Below are positions 45,522 through 54,786 of a stretch of DNA of 64,000 bases, one piece after another. The notes under the pieces were generated by a model. That model saw only the letters and a program-made list of their open reading frames with translations. It was not told where the DNA came from and did no database searches. The stretch comes from Sulfidibacterium sp036244975 (GTDB lineage Bacteria; Bacteroidota; Bacteroidia; Bacteroidales; F082). The stretch spans positions 62,001 through 126,000 of the forward strand of contig BTTE01000001.1 in assembly GCA_036244975.1 (NCBI GenBank). Direction: 5' to 3'. Positions within the stretch are counted from its first letter, which is position 1, and every line of letters begins with the position of its first letter. The translations under genes and the position numbers were made by a program.

Positions 45522-46370
45522 TTATTTTTTTACAAATTCAACTCTTCTGTTTAACTTTTTCCCTTCTTCCGTATCATTTGTTGATACCGGGGCCAGAGGG
45601 CCTACTCCTTGTGCATACAACCGATCCGGAGAAATTGAATGATTACTTTGAAGATAGGATGCGACAGCTTTTGCCCGATCTAAAGACAGTTTACTGTTAA
45701 TCTCAAAGGAACCGTCTGAATCGGTATGTCCCACAACCCATAAATTGATATTGGGATTTTCTTTTAGATATAATGCAATTTGTTCCAATGATTCCGCAGA
45801 TTCGGGTTTTATCAGGGATTTACCCACATCAAAATAAATTCCATAAATAGCTATTTTACCCTCAATTTGAATTTTTTCTTTTATCAAATCTGCTTTGACC
45901 ACGATGTCTTGCTTCATTGGTTCTTTTTCAATAATGGTCAATGTATATCGTCTGCCGATATCCGGCGCAGTTTTAACTTCAACCCACACCTCTTTCCCCT
46001 GAGTAGTCTTAAGAAAGTAAGATCCGAAATACGCATTTCTATGTTCGAACAAAATTTCACCACCTGCTTTTTTGATGGCATTAGAATAATTTCTAAGGAT
46101 TTGTAAATAGGAAGGTTTTTTCACGTTTCTGTCAAATGCATCTTGGTGTTCATAACGAATGACTATTTTCCTTCCTTCTATAACTTGTTTTTGATCTTTA
46201 GCAAGGAAGAATTTATGAGCATCAAATTGATAATCCCAATAATTCAGGATATAATAATCAGGCATTCTGCCCAACAAATCATAATCTTTACTTCCTTTTT
46301 TATCATTATTTTGTGCTTGTAATAAAAAAACACTGAGTAACATTAGCATTAAAAAAGTAATTTTTTTCAT
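45522..46370 (-). CDS. OmpA-family C-terminal-domain protein
   Basis: The start at MKKITFLMLMLLSVFLLQAQ (46370) gives 282 residues with a signal peptide; the open frame extends upstream without a better start. The N-terminal half (about 25-165) is an uncharacterised periplasmic domain. The C-terminal OmpA domain (about 175-282) has IYFDVGKSLIKPES, VVGHTDSDGS, LSLDRAKAVASYL and the end NRRVEF. OmpA domains bind peptidoglycan. Upstream on the same strand lies a truncated beta-barrel pseudogene that may once have been its partner. Confidence 0.9.
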   Translation of the reverse strand: MKKITFLMLMLLSVFLLQAQNNDKKGSKDYDLLGRMPDYYILNYWDYQFDAHKFFLAKDQKQVIEGRKIVIRYEHQDAFDRNVKKPSYLQILRNYSNAIKKAGGEILFEHRNAYFGSYFLKTTQGKEVWVEVKTAPDIGRRYTLTIIEKEPMKQDIVVKADLIKEKIQIEGKIAIYGIYFDVGKSLIKPESAESLEQIALYLKENPNINLWVVGHTDSDGSFEINSKLSLDRAKAVASYLQSNHSISPDRLYAQGVGPLAPVSTNDTEEGKKLNRRVEFVKK

Positions 46371-46509
46371 CTTCTTTAGTATTTGAGTTATTAATGGCCA
46401 CCATCGTTTCAGGCCATGAGCAGTACGGGTTTTCAGGGCCTTCACTTTCAATTTACGGTAATCCCGATGAATGTATAATCTTCAAATTTAGTAAAATTTT
46501 CCATATTGC

Positions 46510-46836
46510 TTAAAAGCCCGGGGGCGGCAAACGTATTTTATTCAGGGGACTTCTAATAATTCTTGTCCCCAATTTGTATGCTATGCCAAACAACAGGCTT
46601 GTCGATTTTGTTTTAATAGTTCCACCATTGGCTACAGGAATGCTACCGGTGTTGAAAAATCCGGGATTGTTTCTTATTTCTATTGTTATGAATAATTTAT
46701 CATTAACCGGAAATCCTGCTCCAGGTCCGGCTGTCAGCCCCGAATCAATTCTTTTGGAAGTGCTTGTACCATCTGTTTTTGATTTGGGAAATTTACTGAC
46801 GGCATCTGTAACAGAAGTCTGTTTTAGAGCGTTAAT
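46510..46836 (-). pseudogene. 5'-truncated outer-membrane beta-barrel protein gene
   Basis: The minus strand is open for about 108 codons, without a start codon, to the stop at 46510. It encodes alternating beta-strand sequence such as RIDSGLTAGPGAGFPVNDK, LFITIEIRNNPGFFNTGSIP and TSLLFGIAYKLGTRI, ending in Phe, which is characteristic of the last strands of a Bacteroidota outer-membrane barrel. An in-frame stop closes the frame at 46837-46839, and the promoter of the divergent M16 peptidase follows. A plus-strand frame across it is only a shadow. Confidence 0.65.
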
Positions 46837-46881
46837 TTATGTTAAAGTATGGAGAGTCAACCGTATTTCCCCTGATTTTCC

Positions 46882-46889
46882 TATTTTTG
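46882..46889 (+). promoter_or_regulatory. -7 element of the M16 peptidase gene
   Basis: TATTTTTG, exact consensus, 37 bases before the ATG at 46927. Confidence 0.5.
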
Positions 46890-46926
46890 AACAAACAAAA
46901 TTTAAATCATTAAAAAATCCTTTATC

Positions 46927-49722
46927 ATGTTAAAAAAATCCTTTCTTTTCCTCGGGCTTTTTCTGTTTGTCCTGTTTGGCCTTCAGGCACAAAATTTATC
47001 CGACACATTAAAACCCAATCCAAATGTAACCATTGGAAAACTGGCCAATGGCCTTACCTATTACATACAACACAACAACAAACCTGAAAACAGGGTGGAA
47101 TTGCGTCTGGTGGTCAATGCAGGTTCCATTAATGAAAAAAACGACCAGCAGGGGTTGGCACACCTGTTAGAGCACATGAGTTTTAATGGCACAAAACATT
47201 TTAAAAAGTCAGCGCTCGTTGATTTTATAGAAGCCAGTGGCGTTAAATTCGGAGCACACCTGAATGCCAGTACCTCATTTGATCAAACTGTTTATAAGTT
47301 GCAAATGCCCACCATCAGGCAAAGCCTCGTTGACAGTGCAATGCTGGTGTTAGAAGACTGGGCGCATAATGTACGTCTTGAAGGTTCGGAAATTGATAAG
47401 GAACGTGGTGTTGTTAAAGAAGAATGGCGGCTTGGCCTCGGCGCACAGGATCGTATGATGAACAAATATATTCCTATCATCCTGAAAGGTTCGCGCTATG
47501 CCCAACGGCTGCCCATTGGAAAAATGGCCATTGTTGATACTGCTCATTACCAAACCATTCGTAATTTTTACCACACCTGGTATCGTCCTGATTTGATGGC
47601 TGTTATTGTGGTTGGCGATGTGAATATCGGCCAAATGCAAAAGCTTATTGAAAAGTATTTTGGAAAAATATCCAATCCGCAAAACGAACAGAAGCGGGTG
47701 GTTTACGGCATACCTGACAATCAAAAACCGCTCATTGCCATTACCACCGACAAGGAAGCTACCATGAATCAGGTGGTTGTCTTTTACAAACATCCCAAAA
47801 AAGTTGAAAAAACCGTAGCCGATTACAAAAAGCATTTGGAAGATCAGCTCATCAGCAGTATGATTACCGCACGCCTGGCCGAAATAACACAAAAACCCGG
47901 TGCGCCTTTCATGTATGCCGGTGCCGGATACGGCGGTTTTCTTGGGCGGACAACCGATGCTTATACCGCTTTTGCCATTGCCAAAGACAACCAAATCGGC
48001 AAGAGCCTGAAAACATTATTCGATGAAGGAAAGCGCATGCAGGAATATGGCTTTACATCCACCGAGTTGGCACGGGAAAAGAAAAATCTGATGCGCAAAT
48101 ACGAACGTTTGTATGTCGACCAATACAAACAAAGATCCTCCCTGCTTATACAGAAATACATTACCAATTTTACCAATAAAGACCCCATTCCGGGCATTGC
48201 AGAAGAGTACAAACTGGCCAAAGAACTTCTGCCACAAATTAAGCTGAACAGTGTGGACAATATGGCAAAACGCTGGATTACAGATTCAAACATGGTTGTT
48301 TTGATTACTGCTCCACAAAAAAAAGACGTAAAAGTCCCCACAAAACAAGAAGTCATGACGATTTTCGAAGCCGAAAAGACAGCGAAGCTGAAACCTTATG
48401 TGGATAAGGTTCTTCGGGCACCGTTGATTGCTCACGCCATAAAACCCGGGAAAATCGTAAAGATTCAAAAAACAGATTCGCTTTACGAAAAATGGACCTT
48501 AAGCAACGGCATAGAAGTATTTGTGAAGCCTACCCGTTTCAAAAACGACGAGGTACTCTACAAAGCTTACAGCACGGGCGGAATCTCATTGTTACCCGAT
48601 GATAAGGTCATCATCACACGTGTTTTTAGCGATATTGTTGATGAAAGCGGGCTGGGACAGTTCAGTGGTATTGACCTAAGAAAAAAGCTGGCAGGAAAAG
48701 CGGCAAATCTCACACCTTTCATGGCCAACCTGCAACAAGGTTTTAAGGGTAATGCCAGCCCGAAAGATTTGAAAACATTATTTAAACTGCAATACCTCTA
48801 TTTCACTTCGCCGAGAAAAGACAAGGCCATTTTTCAAAAGACCATTGCCAACCAGAAGAACCTGATTAAGCATCTGGGTGCAAGTCCGAAAATGGTCTTT
48901 TATGATTCTCTCAGCCGTGTCATCACATCACACTCTCCGCGCTCGATTGTAATTCCCACCGAAGCACAGATAAAAAGCATCAGGCAGGCTGATATTTATA
49001 ATATTTACAAGAACCAGTTTCAGCATGCCTCGGGCTACAAAGTTTTTATTGTGGGAAATATCGACACACAAAAGCTGAAACCTTTGGTAGAAAAATACCT
49101 CGCCAGCATCCCCACAGGTGAAAATCTTTCCTGGAAAGATGTGAGCACTCCGTTCCCAAAAGGCGTTACAAATGTAGATGTCTATAAAGGAAGCGAACCG
49201 CAAAGCCAGGTAGTCATTGTTATGGAAGGGAAATATCACTACACCCCAAAAAACAACCTTATTATGAACGCACTGGTGCAGTCATTGAACATTGAGTTGC
49301 GTGAAAAAGTTCGTGAAGAAGAAAGCGGCACTTACGGTATTTACGTATCTCCCACGCTGAGGAAATATCCCCATGAGAAATATATTCTTATGACAGGCTT
49401 TGGCAGTGCGCCGAAAAATGTAAACAAACTGGTGAAATCAGTTTTTGAGGTTATGAAAAAAGTACAAACGGAAGGTCCTGATGCCATGACCCTTAAAAAA
49501 GTAAAAGAAACCTTTATCAGGAGCAGAGAAACCAGCGAACACGAAAACAATTTCTGGTTAAATCAACTGGTAAACAGTAACTTTTTCAACACAAAAATAC
49601 GCTCTGCAAAAGAATATGATGAAGCGGTTGGCAGCATTACAGTGGAAAAAGTCAAAAAAGCGGCAAAAAAATATCTCAATACCAAACATTATGTGCTCGG
49701 GGTTTTAAAACCGGAAAAATAA
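46927..49722 (+). CDS. M16-family (pitrilysin/PqqL-like) zinc metallopeptidase
   Basis: An exported two-repeat peptidase of 931 residues with a signal peptide (cleaved near LQA-QNL). The first M16 unit holds the inverted zinc motif HLLEH (79-83, His79, Glu82, His83) and the distal ligand Glu159 in DKERGVVKEEWR, so it is the active half. The second half (from about 510, KWTLSNGIEVFVKPT) lacks the motif, as usual. Related Bacteroidota proteins degrade small proteins or process peptides in the periplasm. It appears monocistronic. Confidence 0.94.
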   Translation: MLKKSFLFLGLFLFVLFGLQAQNLSDTLKPNPNVTIGKLANGLTYYIQHNNKPENRVELRLVVNAGSINEKNDQQGLAHLLEHMSFNGTKHFKKSALVDFIEASGVKFGAHLNASTSFDQTVYKLQMPTIRQSLVDSAMLVLEDWAHNVRLEGSEIDKERGVVKEEWRLGLGAQDRMMNKYIPIILKGSRYAQRLPIGKMAIVDTAHYQTIRNFYHTWYRPDLMAVIVVGDVNIGQMQKLIEKYFGKISNPQNEQKRVVYGIPDNQKPLIAITTDKEATMNQVVVFYKHPKKVEKTVADYKKHLEDQLISSMITARLAEITQKPGAPFMYAGAGYGGFLGRTTDAYTAFAIAKDNQIGKSLKTLFDEGKRMQEYGFTSTELAREKKNLMRKYERLYVDQYKQRSSLLIQKYITNFTNKDPIPGIAEEYKLAKELLPQIKLNSVDNMAKRWITDSNMVVLITAPQKKDVKVPTKQEVMTIFEAEKTAKLKPYVDKVLRAPLIAHAIKPGKIVKIQKTDSLYEKWTLSNGIEVFVKPTRFKNDEVLYKAYSTGGISLLPDDKVIITRVFSDIVDESGLGQFSGIDLRKKLAGKAANLTPFMANLQQGFKGNASPKDLKTLFKLQYLYFTSPRKDKAIFQKTIANQKNLIKHLGASPKMVFYDSLSRVITSHSPRSIVIPTEAQIKSIRQADIYNIYKNQFQHASGYKVFIVGNIDTQKLKPLVEKYLASIPTGENLSWKDVSTPFPKGVTNVDVYKGSEPQSQVVIVMEGKYHYTPKNNLIMNALVQSLNIELREKVREEESGTYGIYVSPTLRKYPHEKYILMTGFGSAPKNVNKLVKSVFEVMKKVQTEGPDAMTLKKVKETFIRSRETSEHENNFWLNQLVNSNFFNTKIRSAKEYDEAVGSITVEKVKKAAKKYLNTKHYVLGVLKPEK

Positions 49723-49926
49723 TACACAATAGGGAGCCATTGCAGAGACAAAATAACAGGATGGTTTTCCTTTTTGGTTGAAATGTCAGGAAAACGTATT
49801 TCCAGCAATACTATTTCGCGATTTTCTCAATCGTTTGTAATCAGCTGTGTAATCGTTCACAGGCTAATGCTATGAAAGCTTTTCTTTTCTCATCGGGGCA
49901 ATGGTTATACGATTTTTGATAATGAT

Positions 49927-49934
49927 TATTTTTG
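49927..49934 (+). promoter_or_regulatory. -7 element of the second phosphofructokinase gene
   Basis: TATTTTTG, exact consensus, 24 bases before the ATG at 49959. Confidence 0.5.
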
Positions 49935-49958
49935 CATTTCAAACTGAAATAAAAAAGA

Positions 49959-51056
49959 ATGAAAAGAGTACTAATAGCAACTGGTGGCGGCGATTGTCCC
50001 GGGTTGAATGCCGTGATACGGGCCATCGTCCACCGGGCGTCGCAAGAGAAAGATTGGGAAGTTCTGGGAAGCATTCAGGCTTTTAACGGTATCCTGTGGG
50101 AGCCTACCGAAGTGATTGTGCTGGACAATAAAAAAGTAGAAGGAATTCATTTTCAGGGGGGTACCATTATCGAAACCACCAACAAAGGGGGGCCGTTTGC
50201 CTGGCCCATCAAAGATAACGAAGGGAAATGGACTTCGGTTGACCGTTCGGACGAAATGATACGCAAGCTGCAGGTTATGCACATTGATGCAGTTATCAGC
50301 ATCGGCGGGGATGGATCGCAACGTATTTCCGAGCAGCTTTACCGCAAAGGATTAAACATTATCGGGGTTCCCAAAACCATCGACAACGACCTCTCCTCCA
50401 CCGATTCGACTTTTGGTTTCCAGACAGCTGTGGAAATAGCTACCGAATCCGTCGATAAGTTAGTTACCACTGCGGCCAGTCACAACCGTGTTTTTGTGCT
50501 GGAAGTGATGGGTCGCGAAGCGGGATGGATTGCCATGAATGCTGCCGTTGCAGGAGGTGCCGATGTGTGTCTGATTCCGGAATTGCCTTACGACATTGAA
50601 GTGGTAAAAGAAGCCCTTGAAAAACGCTTTGTTCACGACAGGGGATTTGCCGTTGTGGTAATTTCAGAAGGAGCTTATCCCAAAGGTGGTAAAATAGCTG
50701 TCCGGGAAAATGATGAAGTAGGCTACGAAAATCCAAAACTGGGAGGTATCTCACGCCAGTTGATTACAGAGCTCAGGGCTGCCGGATTTAAACACGATAT
50801 GCGTGAAACGGTTTTGGGACATTTGCAAAGAGGCGGAGTTCCCATTGCTTACGACAGAGTGCTCTCCGCCCAGTTTGGTGTGAGGGCCTTTGAGATGGCA
50901 ATGGACGGCGATTTTGGGAAAATGGTAGCATACCGGCATCCCAAATTTTTAGCCGTTCCTCTTAAAGATGCCATAGCTAAACCCAATCTGGTAACACTCG
51001 ACAATGCTCTGGTAAAAACGGTAAAAGGATTAGGTATTTCAATGGGACAGAAATAG
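49959..51056 (+). CDS. pfkA: 6-phosphofructokinase, predicted ATP-type
   Basis: The second phosphofructokinase of the window, 365 residues. The donor site reads GGDGS (116-120), with Gly where pyrophosphate enzymes have Asp, which favours ATP. The later motif PKTIDND (138-144) keeps the Lys usually seen in pyrophosphate enzymes. This mixed signature is found in group III enzymes, so the donor is not certain. TGGGDCPGLNAVIR and VMGREAGWIAM are the other family motifs. It has its own promoter and is 92 bases upstream of gcvH. Confidence 0.94.
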   Translation: MKRVLIATGGGDCPGLNAVIRAIVHRASQEKDWEVLGSIQAFNGILWEPTEVIVLDNKKVEGIHFQGGTIIETTNKGGPFAWPIKDNEGKWTSVDRSDEMIRKLQVMHIDAVISIGGDGSQRISEQLYRKGLNIIGVPKTIDNDLSSTDSTFGFQTAVEIATESVDKLVTTAASHNRVFVLEVMGREAGWIAMNAAVAGGADVCLIPELPYDIEVVKEALEKRFVHDRGFAVVVISEGAYPKGGKIAVRENDEVGYENPKLGGISRQLITELRAAGFKHDMRETVLGHLQRGGVPIAYDRVLSAQFGVRAFEMAMDGDFGKMVAYRHPKFLAVPLKDAIAKPNLVTLDNALVKTVKGLGISMGQK

Positions 51057-51113
51057 GCGGGTAATTTAGAAACCTTCATTATTGCATTTGCCTTTTGTAA
51101 AAAAAAATTAGTG

Positions 51114-51121
51114 TAAATTTG
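51114..51121 (+). promoter_or_regulatory. -7 element of gcvH
   Basis: TAAATTTG, exact consensus, 26 bases before the gcvH ATG. Confidence 0.5.
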
Positions 51122-51147
51122 GGGCATCATTTTTAAAACGTAAAAAC

Positions 51148-51528
51148 ATGAATATACCTGAAAATTTAAAGTTTACTAATGATCACGAATGGGTGAGAGT
51201 AGAAGGCAAAGAAGCTTATGTGGGAATTACCAACTTCGCCCAGAATGAATTGGGCGATATTGTTTTTGTTGAGGTGGAAACCATCGACGAAACGCTTGCA
51301 AAAGAGGAGCCCTTTGGTACCATTGAAGCCGTCAAAACGGTTTCAGACCTGTTACTTCCTGTTGGAGGAACTATCCTTGAGCTGAATGAAAAGTTAGAAG
51401 ACACCCCCGAGCTTATCAACAAAGACCCTTACGGAGATGGCTGGATTGTAAAAATGAAACTGACAAATCCTGCCGAAGTGGATGGTTTGTTAGATGCAGC
51501 TGCCTACAGAAATCTGATTGAATCATAG
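51148..51528 (+). CDS. gcvH: Glycine cleavage system H protein
   Basis: The lipoyl-carrying shuttle protein of the glycine cleavage complex, which moves the aminomethyl group between the P, T and L proteins. The 126 residues contain the lipoylation site Lys63 in IEAVKTVSDL, as well as DHEWV and PYGDGWIVKM. The P, T and L genes are not adjacent, so it is separate from the rest of the complex. The VanZ-like gene follows after 11 bases. Confidence 0.97.
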   Translation: MNIPENLKFTNDHEWVRVEGKEAYVGITNFAQNELGDIVFVEVETIDETLAKEEPFGTIEAVKTVSDLLLPVGGTILELNEKLEDTPELINKDPYGDGWIVKMKLTNPAEVDGLLDAAAYRNLIES

Positions 51529-51539
51529 CAACACGTTTT

Positions 51540-51938
51540 ATGCTAAAAAAATTATGGCCTGCCCTTTTATGGTCGTTCATCATCCTGCTGTTGACCGGTT
51601 TACCCGGTAACGATTTCCCAAAAATAACCACTTTCTGGGGTTGGCTGGAACCCGACAAGGTAGTACATCTCTTTATTTTCGGAGGGCTGACCTTTCTGAT
51701 TTTATTTGGTTTCCGTGTGCAATATTTTAACAGTAAAAAACGTTACTTATTCGGATTGACAGCAGTTATCATTACTGCCGTTTATGGAATGATAACCGAA
51801 GTTCTGCAATATTATGTTTTTATCGGAAGAAGTGGGAACAGGTTTGATTTTTTTGCTGATACAATAGGTGCAATAGCGGGATGGTTACTTTTTCTCTATC
51901 TGTATCGAAAAAAAATAAGGGGAAAAGAAAGTCATTAA
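51540..51938 (+). CDS. VanZ-like membrane protein
   Basis: A 132-residue protein with four predicted membrane helices. The VanZ family signature is visible: DKVVHLFIFGGLTFL, then YGMITEVLQYYV and GRSGNRFDFFADTIGAIAG. VanZ homologues are widespread and not specific for glycopeptide resistance; their biochemical role is unclear. It is probably cotranscribed with gcvH (11-base gap), a pairing I recall as common in Bacteroidota. Confidence 0.9.
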   Translation: MLKKLWPALLWSFIILLLTGLPGNDFPKITTFWGWLEPDKVVHLFIFGGLTFLILFGFRVQYFNSKKRYLFGLTAVIITAVYGMITEVLQYYVFIGRSGNRFDFFADTIGAIAGWLLFLYLYRKKIRGKESH

Positions 51939-52005
51939 AAAGAATTTGCCTAATTTAGCAGCCGGAAAAAGTGAGTCGTAATAAAAACAAAAAAACAAAA
52001 AAAGA

Positions 52006-52677
52006 ATGGAATCCAGAAAAACATCAAAAGCTGACCTGGAAAACAAGAAAGCACTCTTTTTTGAAATTGGTCTCGTCATTGCATTGGCTCTTGTCTTTGT
52101 TTCTTTTAATTATAAAAGTTATGAAAAAAGAACAATTACTCTGGTACAGCGCAGGGCCAACAATGCTCCCGAGGAGATGGCCCCTATTACGGAACAAAAG
52201 GTAAAACCACCACCACCACCACCTAAAACGGTAACTCAAATTAAAATCGTGAACAATAACGTGAAGGTAAATACCGATGTTGATATTGATGTAAATGCCA
52301 ATATGAACACCAAAGTGGCTGAATACGTACCACCGGAAGATGAAGACGTTATTCCCGAACAACATATCTTTATGGTTGTGGAACAGATGCCCTCATTCCC
52401 CGGCGGACAGGGAGCGCTTATGAAATATCTCGCTGAACATATCAAATATCCTGAATTGGCTAAAGAAAGTGGTATCCAGGGTCGTGTATTTATTAACTTT
52501 GTGGTAGAACCCGATGGCCGTATTGATCAGGTAAAAGTGCTCCGCGGTATTGGCGGCGGTGCTGACGAAGAAGCCGTCAGAGTAGTAAAAGGCATGCCGA
52601 GGTGGATTCCGGGCAGGCAAAGAGGTAAACCCGTGAGGGTCTCTTTTAACCTTCCCGTGAAATTTACACTGGAATAA
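52006..52677 (+). CDS. TonB-family energy transducer
   Basis: The 223-residue protein has a cytoplasmic N-terminus and one transmembrane helix (about 18-36). A Pro-rich stretch (KPPPPPPK, about 66-73) and a spacer rich in Asn/Asp/Val follow. The C-terminal TonB domain (about 130-223) has YPELAKESGIQGRVFINFVV, DGRIDQVKVLRGIGGGADEE and PRWIPGRQRGKPVRV. It couples inner-membrane proton-motive force to outer-membrane transporters. ExbB and ExbD genes are not nearby. Confidence 0.95.
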   Translation: MESRKTSKADLENKKALFFEIGLVIALALVFVSFNYKSYEKRTITLVQRRANNAPEEMAPITEQKVKPPPPPPKTVTQIKIVNNNVKVNTDVDIDVNANMNTKVAEYVPPEDEDVIPEQHIFMVVEQMPSFPGGQGALMKYLAEHIKYPELAKESGIQGRVFINFVVEPDGRIDQVKVLRGIGGGADEEAVRVVKGMPRWIPGRQRGKPVRVSFNLPVKFTLE

Positions 52678-52699
52678 TAAATTCAGAATTCAATAAAAG

Positions 52700-52729
52700 A
52701 AAAGCTCTTCAACCCGAAAGGCTTTTTTT
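52700..52729 (+). terminator. Weak intrinsic terminator after tonB
   Basis: AAAAGC (52700-52705) pairs with GCTTTT (52721-52726), extended by one T-G pair, with a T-run behind it. Confidence 0.4.
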
Positions 52730-52735
52730 ATTATT

Positions 52736-52910
52736 CCTTAAATCCGCAAGTATGTTCGTTACGAAAAGTCAAAGTGTGCGTTAGTATTGGTGTAGCGCAG
52801 ATTTGAGACACGCAAACATAGCACAGGTTATGGTGAGTATCGAAAATCGGGCATTCCCAATAATGACGTGCAATTTGGCTTTGCAGTAGAAGATATTTGC
52901 GGATTTAAGG
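52736..52910. repeat. 175-bp segment bounded by 14-bp perfect inverted repeats
   Basis: CCTTAAATCCGCAA (52736-52749) and TTGCGGATTTAAGG (52897-52910) are exact reverse complements at the two ends of a non-coding stretch. The right copy abuts the uvrC stop codon. The size and terminal repeats recall a miniature mobile element, but no target duplication was identified. Confidence 0.5.
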
Positions 52911-54725
52911 TTATTCGGAAACGGAATGAAAATGGCGAAAGATTATTCCTGCTTTCGCCTTGCCTACAACAGCAGCCATATTTTCCTCCGGGGCTTCCCT
53001 GATTTTTTTCACAGACTTGAATTTCCTTAACAGTTTTTGGACGGTATCCTTACCGACACCTCTTATTTCTGTCAGCTCCGATTTCAGTGTTCCTTTTCTG
53101 CGCTTTTTACGATGATGTGTAATACCAAAACGATGGGCTTCATCGCGCAACTGTTGAATAACACGCAGCGTTTCCGATTTTTTATCGAGATAAAGCGGCA
53201 CGGAATCGTTAGGAAAATACAGTTCTTCCAACCGTTTGGCAATACCAATAATACCGACTTTTCCAAATAATCCCAGCTTTTTTAAGCTTTTCACAGCCGC
53301 ACTCAACTGTCCTTTTCCTCCATCCACAACAATCAATTGTGGTAATACCTTCTCCTCTTTAAGGAGCCGGCCATAACGCCGGAGGATAATCTCCTCCATG
53401 GAGGCAAAATCATCCGGCCCTTCCACGGTTTTGATATTGAAATGACGGTAAGCTTTTTTGTTGGGTTTGGTTTTATAAAACTGTACCATGGAAGCTACCG
53501 GATAATCTCCCTGAAAGTTGGAATTATCAAAACACTCGATGGTATCGGGTAAAACAGTCAGCCGCAGATCACTTTTCATTTTTTCAAGGATACGCTTGCT
53601 GTTCCGGTCCGGATCCACCAATTCCTGCTGTTTTTGCCGCTCCATTTTGAAATACTTCGTGTTGCGCTGACTCAGCTCAAGCAACTGTTTCTTATCACCC
53701 CGCCGTGGAATGGTAACCTTTACGTCTTGCCAGCTTAGCCCGGGATGAAACGGAACGATAATCTCTTTGGCGGTACTACCGAAACGTTGGCGAAAATCGG
53801 CAATAACAAAGGTCAGAATCTCCGAAGATGTCTCATTGAGTTTTTTCTTTATTTCAACGGTATGAACCTGAACGATAGAGCCGTTCATTACCTTTAGATA
53901 GTTGACAAAGGCATTGTTTTCTTCGTTTAGAACAGAAAATACATCTACATTGCTGATGTGCGGATTCACAATGGTTGATTTGCTTTTGTAATTTTCAAGA
54001 ATCTCCAGCTTTTCCTTTACCAGCTGCGCATTTTCAAAATCCTGCTTTTCTGCGTAGGCTATCATTATCTTACGCAACGCATCAATCACCTCACTCAGGT
54101 TACCTTTTATAATAGCACGAATCTGACCAATGGTTTCAGTATACTCCTGCTCCGTTTGTTTTCCCACACAGGGCGCCTTACAATTGCCGAGATGATATTC
54201 AAGACAGACTTTGAATTTTCCTTTTTGGATATTTTTTTGCGAAAGATACAGCTTGCAGGTACGCAACGGGTAGAGCTTCCGGATAATATCCATCAACGTT
54301 TTCATCATCCGCACCGAGGCATACGGACCGTAATACTCCGAACCATTGTTCAGCACATGGCGCGTAGAAAATATCCGCGGGAAAGATTCTTTTTTAATAC
54401 AAAGCCAGGGGTAGGTTTTGTCATCCTTTAGCATGATATTGTATCGTGGCTGTAATTTTTTAATCAGGTTGTTTTCCAACAACAGGGCATCCAGTTCTGT
54501 TTCTGTAACAATAAATTTTATGTCTCTGATTTTTCTTACCAATACCCGCAACTTTCCGCTTTCAGGTTCTTTATTAAAATAACCGGACACGCGCTTCTTC
54601 AGATTTTTCGCCTTGCCTACATACAAAATTTTTCCTTCGATGTCGTAATAGCGATAAACACCCGGACTTGCAGGAAGGCTGTGCACAATAGCAGAAAGTG
54701 ACTTTTGGAGATCGATATTTTTCAC
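52911..54725 (-). CDS. uvrC: Excinuclease ABC subunit C
   Basis: Makes both incisions in nucleotide excision repair. The 604 residues show the GIY-YIG nuclease at the N-terminus (GVYRYYDIEGKILYVGKAKN, about 22-41) and a Cys cluster (CKLYL...CLEYHLGNCKAPC). Next come a UVR motif (about 205-240), the RNase H-like nuclease with ECFDNSNFQGDYPVASMVQF, and C-terminal helix-hairpin-helix repeats (LTEIRGVGKDTVQKLL). It is the last gene of serS-rsmA-uvrC. Confidence 0.97.
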   Translation of the reverse strand: MKNIDLQKSLSAIVHSLPASPGVYRYYDIEGKILYVGKAKNLKKRVSGYFNKEPESGKLRVLVRKIRDIKFIVTETELDALLLENNLIKKLQPRYNIMLKDDKTYPWLCIKKESFPRIFSTRHVLNNGSEYYGPYASVRMMKTLMDIIRKLYPLRTCKLYLSQKNIQKGKFKVCLEYHLGNCKAPCVGKQTEQEYTETIGQIRAIIKGNLSEVIDALRKIMIAYAEKQDFENAQLVKEKLEILENYKSKSTIVNPHISNVDVFSVLNEENNAFVNYLKVMNGSIVQVHTVEIKKKLNETSSEILTFVIADFRQRFGSTAKEIIVPFHPGLSWQDVKVTIPRRGDKKQLLELSQRNTKYFKMERQKQQELVDPDRNSKRILEKMKSDLRLTVLPDTIECFDNSNFQGDYPVASMVQFYKTKPNKKAYRHFNIKTVEGPDDFASMEEIILRRYGRLLKEEKVLPQLIVVDGGKGQLSAAVKSLKKLGLFGKVGIIGIAKRLEELYFPNDSVPLYLDKKSETLRVIQQLRDEAHRFGITHHRKKRRKGTLKSELTEIRGVGKDTVQKLLRKFKSVKKIREAPEENMAAVVGKAKAGIIFRHFHSVSE

Positions 54726-54786
54726 GCCGGTAGATTTTTTACAAAAATATCATTAAATCCGGCTTATACGTTGAAGTCGTTTAAAG

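Noticed and set aside
46574..46933. Plus-strand 119-codon frame
   Set aside because: It is antisense to a convincing outer-membrane barrel fragment on the minus strand and overlaps the M16 start; protein content is not natural.
49764..49795. Inverted repeat GTTTTCC / GGAAAAC after the M16 gene as a terminator
   Set aside because: Short AT-rich arms, an 18-base loop and no T-run directly behind it.
51540..51938. VanZ-like protein as an antibiotic-resistance gene
   Set aside because: No vanA/vanH/vanX genes are present, and VanZ homologues are common in bacteria without this resistance.
22410..52783. Shared 12-mer GTGCGTTAGTAT near 22410 and 52775
   Set aside because: Over a hundred 12-base repeats are expected by chance in 64 kb, and the flanks do not match.
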